From Fibrobacter sp. (GTDB taxonomy: Bacteria > Fibrobacterota > Fibrobacteria > Fibrobacterales > Fibrobacteraceae): DNA of 35,545 bases. The position numbers were made by a program, and so were the translations under genes. Where the stretch lies: positions 1 through 35,545 of the forward strand of contig JAGCPF010000003.1 in assembly GCA_017642335.1 (NCBI GenBank), given 5' to 3'. Numbering within the stretch: the stretch's first letter is position 1; each line of letters begins with the position of its first letter. The notes under the pieces are model-generated. The model searched no databases, was not told the origin of the DNA, and saw nothing but the letters and a program-made list of their open reading frames with translations. Positions 24,053-29,707 of the stretch are shown here, in pieces.

Positions 24053-24235
24053 ATGTTGTCTTTTAAAGAACATGCGAAAAAGTTCAATCTTGACGAAGAG
24101 GAGCAAGAAATCCTTGCCGATTTCGAGGCGAACCATGTTGGCAAACCGCAGATTACTGAAGAGCGCAGAAAAGAACTCGCATCTTTGGCTAATGCTTCTT
24201 CCTACCGCCCTAAAAAACGACATTCTAAGGCTTGA
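24053..24235 (+). CDS. Small acidic/basic protein, possible antitoxin-like
   Basis: This 60-residue protein has an acidic first half (LDEEEQEILADFEAN) and a basic end (YRPKKRHSKA), a charge layout seen in small antitoxins, but no family match is certain. A strong AAGGAGGTAA site precedes ATG 24053. Its last codons overlap the 3' end of the convergent L,D-transpeptidase copy by 11 bp. Confidence 0.6.
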   Translation: MLSFKEHAKKFNLDEEEQEILADFEANHVGKPQITEERRKELASLANASSYRPKKRHSKA

Positions 24236-24665
24236 TGGTTATCGGTGTTCCGTCCTTGACGGCATCGTAGATTTCTTCGATTTCGTTGTTTGTGACCGCG
24301 ATGCAGCCGGCGGTCCAGTCTTTCCACCTGTGCCAGAATTTAAAGAGGAATGCGGGAATCTTGTTCGGATAGCCGTGGATCATGATGTCGCCGCCGGGCT
24401 CGTAGTTACCTTCTTTCGCGGCCTGTATCTGCTCCGCATTCGGGTACGAAATTCGGAGCGATAAGTGAAACTTGCTTTTGGGGTTGTGCCACTCGATGGT
24501 GTAATTGCCCTCGGGCGTCTTGTTGTCGCCGGATTTGACTTTCGCTCCAACAGGATTCTTGCCCAATGAAATTCTGTACGTCTTGACAACAGTCTCGCCG
24601 TTGCGCAAGTGCATTTGGTGCTTCGCCTTTTCTACGAGAATGTTGTCAATGGGTGAGGAGAGCAT
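24225..24665 (-). pseudogene. Truncated L,D-transpeptidase (YkuD) copy lacking the lipoprotein signal
   Basis: This 146-residue frame is nearly identical to residues 29-174 of the intact gene at 31101-31625, including the catalytic region MIHGYPNK...WTAGCIAVTN. It lacks the signal peptide and lipobox: homology stops a few codons before the methionine that begins it. Without export the enzyme would not reach peptidoglycan, so I call it a non-functional copy, though the frame is intact and AGGAAG lies upstream. It sits 26 nt downstream of the FISUMP-like gene. Confidence 0.75.
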
Positions 24666-24691
24666 GGGTTTAGGGACTTCCTATTAAACAA

Positions 24692-25501
24692 CTACATCAG
24701 TTGATCTAATCTTAATTCAGACACTTTGTTTGATTTTGCTTTTACCCCATGTCCATATTTTATTGATGAAGATGTATCAATTGGGGGTATATAGATGGAG
24801 TAATCAAAGTCCTGTTTATTTTCGACACATCGTGCTGGCAAAAGTTTCCATGATTTAGTAGAATTATTCGTCCAAAAAACACTTCCCCTCTGGCTATTTT
24901 TCTTTATCTCAATTTTTTTGTATCGAAAATGAGTTACATTAGCTCGAGTATTTTTTTTCCATCTGACATCCAAATCAGCACGCCACCACATTGAGAAATG
25001 GTCATACAAAACAAATTTATCTTTTTCTTTTCCATAATAATAATTAACGTAATATTTGGGATGATCAAAAAAAACAACATTTTGCAAAAAAGGATTTCTT
25101 TCAAGAAAAGCGGCCAATTCTACCCATTCCTCTGTTTTCGCCAAATGCCAACCACGAGGACAAGATGTAATAGCAAGGTCCCATTTGTAATAAACCTTAC
25201 GACAATTCTCAATTAAAGTTTTCTGCAAATTGTTTAAATAAAAATCACTTTCATCAGTTGCGATACTTTCCAAATTAAGATTAGATTCACAGTATAGCTC
25301 TCCATTCCTTACATTCGTCCAAACAGAGGTTTTCGGAATATACTGAAGATCTTCAACAAACCACTTTGACGAATCTGTTTCAAATATATGGTATATATTA
25401 CCATCTCTTTCATCTACAATGCTACTTTCATAGGCATTGTAAATATACGATTGAGCAATCACATTCGTGACACACACACTTATGAATAGAAGAAATTTCA
25501 T
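24692..25501 (-). CDS. Secreted divergent FISUMP-like protein
   Basis: This 269-residue protein has a signal peptide (MKFLLFISVCVTNVIA, cut likely after VIA). The FISUMP landmarks are recognisable but weak: SSKWFVEDLQYIP for the W-AENL motif, YKWDLAITSCPRGWHLAKTEEW for the CP-GW block, and a late LLPARCVE in place of SVRCI. AT-rich. Its start is about 75 nt downstream of the R-type promoter at 25583-25611. It lies between two L,D-transpeptidase fragments, so it may have been inserted there. Confidence 0.7.
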   Translation of the reverse strand: MKFLLFISVCVTNVIAQSYIYNAYESSIVDERDGNIYHIFETDSSKWFVEDLQYIPKTSVWTNVRNGELYCESNLNLESIATDESDFYLNNLQKTLIENCRKVYYKWDLAITSCPRGWHLAKTEEWVELAAFLERNPFLQNVVFFDHPKYYVNYYYGKEKDKFVLYDHFSMWWRADLDVRWKKNTRANVTHFRYKKIEIKKNSQRGSVFWTNNSTKSWKLLPARCVENKQDFDYSIYIPPIDTSSSIKYGHGVKAKSNKVSELRLDQLM

Positions 25502-25560
25502 AGGCCTATAAAGTTAATGTCATCCCAGTTCATTGATTTTTGTTTTATGCTTCAAAAGGG

Positions 25561-25611
25561 CCCTTATAAGACGGATTTCTTGAATATACCTTTATTTATG
25601 CGGGTTCGCAA
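25561..25611 (-). promoter_or_regulatory. R-type promoter copy 1 (degenerate R)
   Basis: On the minus strand TTGCGA (25611-25606), a 17-nt spacer and TATATT (25588-25583) match the promoter parts of R copies 2 and 5, including the shared spacer GCATAAATAAAGG. The following R core is degraded (only CTTATAAG-like remains) and no MSRGKT start is present. It is placed to drive the FISUMP-like gene at 25501. Confidence 0.75.
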
Positions 25612-25670
25612 GTGCATTTGGCGCTTCGCCTTTTCTACGAGAATGTTGTCGATGGGTGAGGTGAGCATGA
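25609..25670 (-). pseudogene. 62-bp fragment of an L,D-transpeptidase gene
   Basis: From GCAAGTGCATTTGG to GGTGAGCATG this matches the region around 31480-31542 of the intact transpeptidase gene almost base for base (and is closer to it than to the copy at 24602-24668). It joins the R-type promoter exactly at a shared CGCAAG, pointing to recombination at a short identity. Confidence 0.85.
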
Positions 25671-25824
25671 CTTGAAATGTAGCTTTTTTAGAATAAATCG
25701 CAAAAACTCAAGGCCGAGATGGTGTAGTTGACGAAATAGGCTGTTGTTTTAGCTTTTTTGCTTGTTTTTTATGTGAAAAAGAGGGCTATTAGGCTTTAAC
25801 TTGCTGTTTCTACCTAGGATGGGT

Positions 25825-25853
25825 TTGCACTTCAAATTTGAATAATATATATT
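25825..25853 (+). promoter_or_regulatory. Promoter and palindrome of the PIN antitoxin gene
   Basis: TTGCAC (25825-25830), a 17-nt spacer and TATATT (25848-25853). The spacer contains the perfect palindrome TTCAAATTTGAA (25831-25842), a good candidate for autorepression by the antitoxin. The start is near 25860, leaving about a 9-nt leader that ends in GGGAGG. Confidence 0.8.
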
Positions 25854-25868
25854 ATAAGGGAGGTTTAT

Positions 25869-26060
25869 ATGGAAGATTTAGTTCTGACAATACCGACCCA
25901 GGATTTGGGCATTATGGAAACGCTAGCGAATCGCATGGGATGGACTGTGCGGTCTAAACGTAGCATTGTCCAGAAATTCATTGATTCGTGCCCCAAGACT
26001 CCGATGATGACCGACGAAGAAATCGCAGCCGAAGTCAACGCGGTCCGTTACGGGAAATAA
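25869..26060 (+). CDS. Antitoxin of a PIN toxin pair
   Basis: This 63-residue protein has a short beta strand (LVLTIP), helix (LGIMETLANRMGW) and a C-terminal acidic helix (MTDEEIAAEVNAVRYG) of the kind that wraps VapC/PIN toxins. No exact family is assigned, but small size, autoregulatory-looking promoter and overlap with a PIN gene support the call. ATG 25869 has AAGGGAGG ahead. Confidence 0.8.
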   Translation: MEDLVLTIPTQDLGIMETLANRMGWTVRSKRSIVQKFIDSCPKTPMMTDEEIAAEVNAVRYGK

Positions 26061-26464
26061 AAGTCCTTTTCGACACAAACCTGTGGATATCCTTTATGAT
26101 AGGCAAGCGTCTGGCCACGCTTGCTGATGTTTTATGCCGTAACGATGTTCATGTGTATATGAGCGAGCAGTTGTTGGAAGAAATTCAGACCGTCATCGCT
26201 CAACCGAAATTCGATGCCATCATTTCTGCGGAATCTCGGCAAGCATTCCAAGACATGGTCGATAATGTTTGCTATTGGACTCCGATTACCATCCAGGCAA
26301 AATCGCCCATCAGGGATATTAAGGATATCTTCATTCTTTCTATGGCGGAAAGTGTCCCTGTAGATTGCATCGTGAGCGGTGACAAGGATTTAACAGAGTT
26401 GAAAAGTCATGCAGGAATTCCAATTCTTCAGTATTCGGAATTTCTGAATAAAATTGATAACTGA
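25988..26464 (+). CDS. PIN-domain toxin (COG1569-like)
   Basis: This PIN-family RNase has its domain starting at about residue 23 (IKVLFDTNLWIS with the first Asp). Other acidic residues are in EQLLEEIQ, RDIKDIFILSMAES and VSGDKDLTEL, completing the metal site expected of COG1569 proteins. The first in-frame GTG (25988) lies well inside the antitoxin gene and adds about 22 residues of antitoxin-overlap sequence (MPQDSDDDRRRNRS...). Close to the domain start there is no ATG/GTG/TTG; ATA at 26057 overlaps the antitoxin stop. The true start is therefore uncertain. Likely translationally coupled to the antitoxin. Confidence 0.82.
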   Translation: MPQDSDDDRRRNRSRSQRGPLREIKVLFDTNLWISFMIGKRLATLADVLCRNDVHVYMSEQLLEEIQTVIAQPKFDAIISAESRQAFQDMVDNVCYWTPITIQAKSPIRDIKDIFILSMAESVPVDCIVSGDKDLTELKSHAGIPILQYSEFLNKIDN

Positions 26465-26518
26465 ATTGTAAATTGGCTTACTTTTCGAACCAGTTTTGAA
26501 ATGCGATGATGCTGTGAT

Positions 26519-26596
26519 TGAACTCGCCGCAAAGCTCAATGCCGAGATGGTGTAGGGGGGCGTGCTAAAGTTCATTGCTCGTAAAGAGCCTAAAAA
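26519..26596. repeat. Downstream repeat, copy alpha
   Basis: From GAACTCGCCGCAAAGCTCAA to CTAAAAA this matches 28242-28323 with few changes. The identity continues into the 3' ends of the paralogous small genes at 26597 and 28324. On the minus strand it encodes LHHLGIELCGEF, perhaps the relic of another gene. Confidence 0.75.
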
Positions 26597-26857
26597 TCAG
26601 TAATCGTCGCCGAGGATTTCGGCAAATCGCTTGTCGTGGAAGTCCTCTCCGCCAAGGTCAACACTGTCGCCGTTCTTGTTGTGGCGGTTGTAGGATTTTG
26701 CCTTGAGACAGAAAACATCCCAATCCCAGCAATCTATCAATTTCGGTTTGAACTTCACCGGGTGCTTCCTGATGAATTCGATATATTCGCGGATGTCCGC
26801 CTCGTCGTAGACTTGTTCTTCGGGCATAATCACGACTTCAGTTTTACCTCTGCTCAT
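26597..26857 (-). CDS. R-cassette gene D, small protein starting MSRGKT
   Basis: This 86-residue protein begins MSRGKTEVVIMPEEQVY. The first six residues are encoded by the R repeat. It is acidic in the N-terminal half (DEADIREYIEFIRKHPVKFKP) and ends DKRFAEILGDDY. It is a paralog of the gene at 28324-28593, sharing HPVKFKP / NPVKIKP, SYNRH and the C-terminus. Function unknown. It has its own R-type promoter and starts about 64 nt downstream of the Fic gene's stop. Confidence 0.75.
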   Translation of the reverse strand: MSRGKTEVVIMPEEQVYDEADIREYIEFIRKHPVKFKPKLIDCWDWDVFCLKAKSYNRHNKNGDSVDLGGEDFHDKRFAEILGDDY

Positions 26858-26875
26858 AAAGAGTCACTATAAGAC
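26841..26875 (-). repeat. R repeat copy 2 (35 bp)
   Basis: On the minus strand it supplies the ribosome site, ATG and codons for MSRGK. It is identical to copies 3, 4 and 5 except one base (AGTGACTC instead of AGGGACTC), which weakens the ribosome site. The promoter (26885-26913) lies directly upstream. Confidence 0.9.
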
Positions 26876-26884
26876 TTATTTTTG

Positions 26885-26913
26885 AATATACCTTTATTTA
26901 TGCGGATTCGCAA
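26885..26913 (-). promoter_or_regulatory. R-type promoter of gene D
   Basis: TTGCGA (26913-26908), 17-nt spacer, TATATT (26890-26885) on the minus strand. Same spacer sequence as copies 1 and 5 except a few bases. Confidence 0.85.
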
Positions 26914-26920
26914 GCAGCTT

Positions 26921-27509
26921 TTATGTTGTCACGAACTTAATCAGTTCTGTATAATCCCCGGAATCGGCGGCATGAAGCGCGTCAATATACTTCTTCCGTA
27001 AATCCGTAATGTCGGTCAAGCTGGCGTCTCCCCAATAGAGCCGCGGCTCGCCAAGTTGCTGCATGAGCAGGTCGGCCATCAGTCGCGAAATTCTACCATT
27101 GCCGTTAGGGAACGGGTGGATTAAAACAAGTCTGTGGTGAAGCCGGACGGCTATTTCCAAGTTGGGGGAATGTATGGTTCTCCATTCAGAATTTCACATC
27201 ATCGAACAACGTCTTCAATTTGACGGGAATTTTGTATGGCGCGACCTCAATGTTTCTTTCCGTCATTCGGTATTCACCGGCCCATTTCCACACTTGACCG
27301 AACATCCGTTTGTGCAATTTCATAAGGAATGTATCGTTCAGAACATCTTGTTGCTTGTGAGTTGCGAGCCACATTTCCGCATCCAAAATATTGCGCGTCT
27401 CGAACTCATTGAGTTCATGCCTAAGCGTTATCCACTTGGGCTTTAACCCTTCGCGTTCTTCAGGTGTAAGAGGCGTAGAATTGTCGTCTGATGTAAATAT
27501 ATCGGCCAT
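26921..27509 (-). pseudogene. Mobile mystery protein B (Fic family), frameshifted
   Basis: The 5' part (27509-27186) encodes MADIFTSDDNSTPLTPEERE...WKWAGEYRMTERNIEVAPYKIPVKLKTLFDDVKF and then TGA. The 3' part (to 26921) is in another frame and holds the Fic active motif HPFPNGNGRISR. Dropping one T in TTCTGAATGG (near 27188) joins both parts as DVKFEWRTIHSPNLEIAVRLHHR, giving a 195-residue protein of normal family length. Order after protein A, on the same strand, matches the TIGR02612/TIGR02613 pair. Whether this is decay, a sequencing error or programmed frameshifting cannot be decided here. Confidence 0.88.
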
Positions 27510-27569
27510 ACCCAAAATATAAATTATGGGTATGTCATAAAATGACAAAATGACGAATGGGAAAAATTA

Positions 27570-28013
27570 TTACTTGTCCCAAATGCGCCTTATGTTCTTG
27601 GCTATCATCTCATCGGCCATGTCCGTCAGGATATGCGGATCGTCGGCAAGTTGATCTTCCAATGCCATGTTCGTGTTGACGCTTGATAGGATTGCTTCGG
27701 CTTTTTTGTGGGCCTGTCGTTTAATCGTCTCCTGCAGGCTGCTCTTGGGGATAAAACCGTAAACGAAATCGCAGTCAAGGCCTTCCGCGATTTTTTTCAT
27801 GGTCGAAATCTTGAGGTTGTTTTCGTTGAGTTCCATCTTGGCGATGCGCGGCTGAGAAAGCCCGACGCGTTCCGCAAGTTGCTTTGCGGTCATTCCGAGA
27901 GCCCGACGAACGGCGGAAATCCACCCCTGCTTGGGAGGTTGGGCGTCGCGAAGCTGGGCAAGGTTTCCCGTCTTATGGGCAAGAGCCCTGAGCAAAATCA
28001 GCCTTTGGTTCAT
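27570..28013 (-). CDS. Mobile mystery protein A (HTH, XRE-type)
   Basis: This 147-residue protein matches mobile mystery protein A (TIGR02612). It has a conserved N-terminus with QPPKQGWISAVRRALGMT, an XRE helix-turn-helix (AKQLAERVGLSQPRIAKMELNE) and a C-terminal helical tail. It is thought to be the regulatory/antitoxin partner of the Fic-type protein B encoded 60 nt downstream. ATG 28013 is followed by the usual short MNQRLI lead. A TTGAAA-N17-TATATT promoter precedes it. Confidence 0.92.
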   Translation of the reverse strand: MNQRLILLRALAHKTGNLAQLRDAQPPKQGWISAVRRALGMTAKQLAERVGLSQPRIAKMELNENNLKISTMKKIAEGLDCDFVYGFIPKSSLQETIKRQAHKKAEAILSSVNTNMALEDQLADDPHILTDMADEMIAKNIRRIWDK

Positions 28014-28045
28014 AAAATAACCTATTTATTATAATATTCTTAAAT

Positions 28046-28074
28046 AATATAATAAATATATTATAGAATTTCAA
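28046..28074 (-). promoter_or_regulatory. Promoter of mobile mystery protein A
   Basis: On the minus strand TTGAAA (28074-28069), 17-nt spacer, TATATT (28051-28046). The start is near 28039, 26 nt before the ATG. Confidence 0.7.
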
Positions 28075-28241
28075 TAAAATATAACTTTTATATTGTAAAG
28101 TGTAGTTTAACTCCGCAAATTCCCCAAAAAACAATTTGAAGTCTAGGAAGAAAACTGCTAATATTTTGGCGCTTTTGATAGAATCTAAGAGGAATTCGCC
28201 AATATTTGAGCACGAGTGTGGATTTTGGGGCTTGATTTTAA

Positions 28242-28323
28242 GAACTCGCCGCAAAGCTCAATGTCGAGATGGTGTAGGGTATGGGGCCGCGCTGAAGTTC
28301 TTAGCTCGTAAAGAACCTAAAAA
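28242..28323. repeat. Downstream repeat, copy beta
   Basis: Matches copy alpha (26519-26596), and the identity runs on into the 3' coding end of gene C. Together with R at the other end this shows that whole R-gene-flank units have been duplicated. Confidence 0.75.
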
Positions 28324-28593
28324 TCAGTAATCGTCGCCGAGGATTTCTTCGAATCTTTTATCTCGGAATTCCTAGTCAATTTTTATGCTATCGTGAAACG
28401 GAGTGTGCCGATTGTATGACATTGCATGAAGACGGAAAAGGTCCGGGTCCAGGAAATCCTTGAGGTCAGGTTTAATCTTTACCGGATTTTTTCTAATGCG
28501 TTCTACAGCACGACGGATCTCTTCCTCGTCCTTACGCAAGAATTCCTCAAGTTCATCCATCGTGTACGGCATATTAGTTTTACCTCTGCTCAT
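28324..28593 (-). CDS. R-cassette gene C, MSRGKT protein with in-frame TAG
   Basis: Starts MSRGKTNMPYTMDELEEF and is a paralog of gene D. The frame stops at TAG (28374-28372) after HDSIKID, giving 73 residues. Directly after the TAG the same frame continues EFRDKRFEEILGDDY and stops at TGA (28326-28324), at the same place as gene D. The conserved tail beyond the stop shows a recent nonsense change or readthrough. Acidic helix-rich N-terminal region (LRKDEEEIRRAVERIRK). Function unknown. It lies 21 nt downstream of gene B. Confidence 0.7.
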
Positions 28594-28611
28594 AAAGAGT
28601 CCCTATAAGAC
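28577..28611 (-). repeat. R repeat copy 3
   Basis: 35 bp identical to copies 4 and 5. It gives gene C its ribosome site (AGGGAC), ATG and MSRGK codons. No promoter is attached; gene B lies directly upstream. Confidence 0.92.
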
Positions 28612-28614
28612 AGA

Positions 28615-28848
28615 TTATTTCCTTTTGCGGAAAAAATTTGCCCAATAAGGGTTTTCTTTATCAAATAAAGCTTTTTGCTCTTTTGAAAAATTATGAGGAT
28701 AATCTTCAAAAAGGAATAATATCGTTTTTTTGTCAAAAGAAACTGCATGAAGACCTGTTTGGTCAAAATAATCGACCCACCAGATTTTATCATCTTCATT
28801 TTCCTTGTAAAATTCAAATTTGCTCGTTTCTTTGTCAACCGTGATCAT
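28615..28848 (-). CDS. R-cassette gene B, small protein of unknown function
   Basis: This 77-residue acidic/aromatic protein (MITVDKETSKFEFYKEN..., IWWVDYFDQTGLHAVSF, YPHNFSKEQKALFDKENPYW) has no family I can name with certainty. Unlike genes C and D it does not use the MSRGKT start. It has its own AAGAGG site 12 nt after the stop of the small R-encoded cistron at 28861-28899. Confidence 0.65.
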   Translation of the reverse strand: MITVDKETSKFEFYKENEDDKIWWVDYFDQTGLHAVSFDKKTILFLFEDYPHNFSKEQKALFDKENPYWANFFRKRK

Positions 28849-28860
28849 GATTAACCTCTT

Positions 28861-28899
28861 TTAGGACAATATACCACTTTTTGTTTTACCTCTGCTCAT
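28861..28899 (-). CDS. R-encoded 12-residue cistron MSRGKTKSGILS
   Basis: The R copy 4 start opens a frame of 12 codons ending in TAA (28863-28861), 12 nt before gene B. Its ATG overlaps the TGA of gene A (ATGA at 28899-28896). It looks like the leftover of R when a gene with its own start was placed behind it, or a coupling leader peptide. Confidence 0.5.
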   Translation of the reverse strand: MSRGKTKSGILS

Positions 28900-28917
28900 A
28901 AAGAGTCCCTATAAGAC
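28883..28917 (-). repeat. R repeat copy 4
   Basis: 35 bp identical to copies 3 and 5. On its upstream side it supplies the last codons of gene A (SYRDSL and stop), so gene A ends inside R. Confidence 0.92.
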
Positions 28918-29190
28918 TTGACATTCTGCACGGCCTCGGGGCCCTGGTCGAAGTGCAGACCCGTGATGCGGAGCGCTTTCTCGATGCACGAGAGTGCCTT
29001 GTCGTCCTGGGTCTTGACCGCCTTGACGAGTTCGTCGCCGAGGTTGAGCTGCGTCACCATGGCATTAAGCATCTCCATGCGGGCCTGCTTCCGCTGTTTC
29101 TTGGCACGGGCGGCGGAGAGCTGATACTGCTTCGCATTTGCCTTCGTAATTGGCCTCCCGCGCACTTTTTTCGGTTTTACCTCTGCTCAT
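28896..29190 (-). CDS. R-cassette gene A, basic small protein, frame broken near start
   Basis: The 89-residue frame from GTG 29165 reads MRGRPITKANAKQYQLSAAR..., with a basic helix (ARAKKQRKQARMEML) and a later NLGDELVKAV. It resembles small phage-type proteins (low certainty). The R copy 5 ATG (29190) reads MSRGKTEK and is out of frame by one base at a run of six A (29171-29166). With five A the frame becomes MSRGKTEKVRGRPITKANAK, 97 residues. The C-terminus SYRDSL comes from R copy 4, so the original end was probably lost. The TGA overlaps the next ATG. Confidence 0.65.
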
Positions 29191-29208
29191 AAAGAGTCCC
29201 TATAAGAC
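29174..29208 (-). repeat. R repeat copy 5
   Basis: 35 bp identical to copies 3 and 4. It is the first in the minus-strand transcript and has a complete promoter upstream. Confidence 0.92.
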
Positions 29209-29217
29209 CTACTTTTG

Positions 29218-29246
29218 AATATACCTTTATTTATGCAGGTTCACAA
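29218..29246 (-). promoter_or_regulatory. R-type promoter of the A-B-C gene array
   Basis: TTGTGA (29246-29241), 17-nt spacer, TATATT (29223-29218) on the minus strand. The start is about 21 nt before ATG 29190. Confidence 0.85.
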
Positions 29247-29249
29247 GCG

Positions 29250-29680
29250 TTTTGTCGCTGAAAAAATCAGAAATTTAAGATAAAAGAACTGCGGTTTTGT
29301 CCATTTTTTTCTCGTAATACAAAAAAACGCCCAGGCTTTGAACCTGGACGTTTTTGAAAAGGGGTGGGGTATGTCTCTCCCTCGTCTAGGGCACCGCCCT
29401 AAAACCCGATGCCATCCTGCTTCTTTTTAGTGTGCGAGGTCCGCGGGCGCAGCTCGCACGAAAAAAGGACAGTCGGTCGCGACTTCACTGCGTTTGCGCT
29501 ACCCTCCTGAATTTTTTCTTAGCGCCTGTGCCCGCTCCCCTCGGAATATGATAAAAAGGATGCTGTTCTTGCTCCGGTCACTGCGTTCCCTCCGCAAACC
29601 GAGATGCTAATATGGATTGCCCTAAAATCCTGAAATTTAGAAATATGTGCTAATATTTTAGCGAATTATTTGCTTTTTAT
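29250..29680. other. Gene-free region between the R array and hipBA
   Basis: Contains the first terminator-type repeat (29320-29356), a GC-rich stretch with a 7-bp hairpin GTGCGAG/CTCGCAC (about 29432-29459), and two similar pieces CGGTCGCGACTTCACTGCG and CCGGTCACTGCGTTCCC (about 29475-29592). It ends with the hipB operator region. I see no gene or known RNA. Confidence 0.6.
29320..29356. terminator. Bidirectional terminator-type repeat, copy 1
   Basis: AAAAACGCCCAGG and CCTGGACGTTTTT form a 12-13 bp stem (one mismatch or wobble) around CTTTGAA. A/T runs on both sides suit termination in either direction. The same core is at 33400-33436 and a worn copy at about 31690-31720. Confidence 0.75.
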
Positions 29681-29703
29681 GTGAAAAAAGCTTATATTTT
29701 AGC
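29649..29703. promoter_or_regulatory. Paired operators and promoter of hipBA
   Basis: GCTAATATTTTAGC (29649-29662) and GCTTATATTTTAGC (29690-29703) are near-identical and 41 bp apart. The first is a perfect short inverted repeat (GCTAA-tatt-TTAGC). The second overlaps the -10 TATATT (29693-29698) of a TTGCTT-N17-TATATT promoter (-35 at 29670-29675). This is the layout expected for HipB autorepression. Confidence 0.7.
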
Positions 29704-29707
29704 ATAT

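Larger units (their letters stand above)
25502..25868. other. Gene-free patchwork of repeat fragments
   Basis: 367 bp between the FISUMP-like gene and the PIN antitoxin. It contains R copy 1 with promoter, the transpeptidase fragment, a short third copy of the downstream repeat (25705-25732, AAGGCCGAGATGGTGTAG) and the antitoxin promoter. No gene is visible. Confidence 0.75.
28014..28323. other. AT-rich intergenic region with an inverted motif pair
   Basis: Holds the protein A promoter, a very A/T-rich stretch (28020-28100), the motif pair GCTAATATTTTGGCG (28157-28171) and CGCCAATATTTGAGC (28197-28211), and repeat beta (28242-28323). No gene is visible. Confidence 0.65.

Noticed and set aside
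28590..28838. An alternative minus-strand frame (82 codons ending YRDSL) over gene B.
   Set aside because: The frame read from 28848 has a ribosome site and a balanced protein. The other is Lys/Ile-rich low-complexity sequence.
26841..29208. Reading the R repeats as a CRISPR array.
   Set aside because: The intervals are about 270 to 1700 bp, contain genes, and the repeats are part of coding starts. No cas gene is present.
25561..29249. Reading the R array as an integron.
   Set aside because: No integrase gene and no attC-like folded sites were found. The repeats lie at gene starts rather than after them.
29681..29707. GTG 29681 as the hipB start.
   Set aside because: It lies upstream of the -10 box (29693-29698) and inside the promoter. 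The ATG at 29708 fits better.
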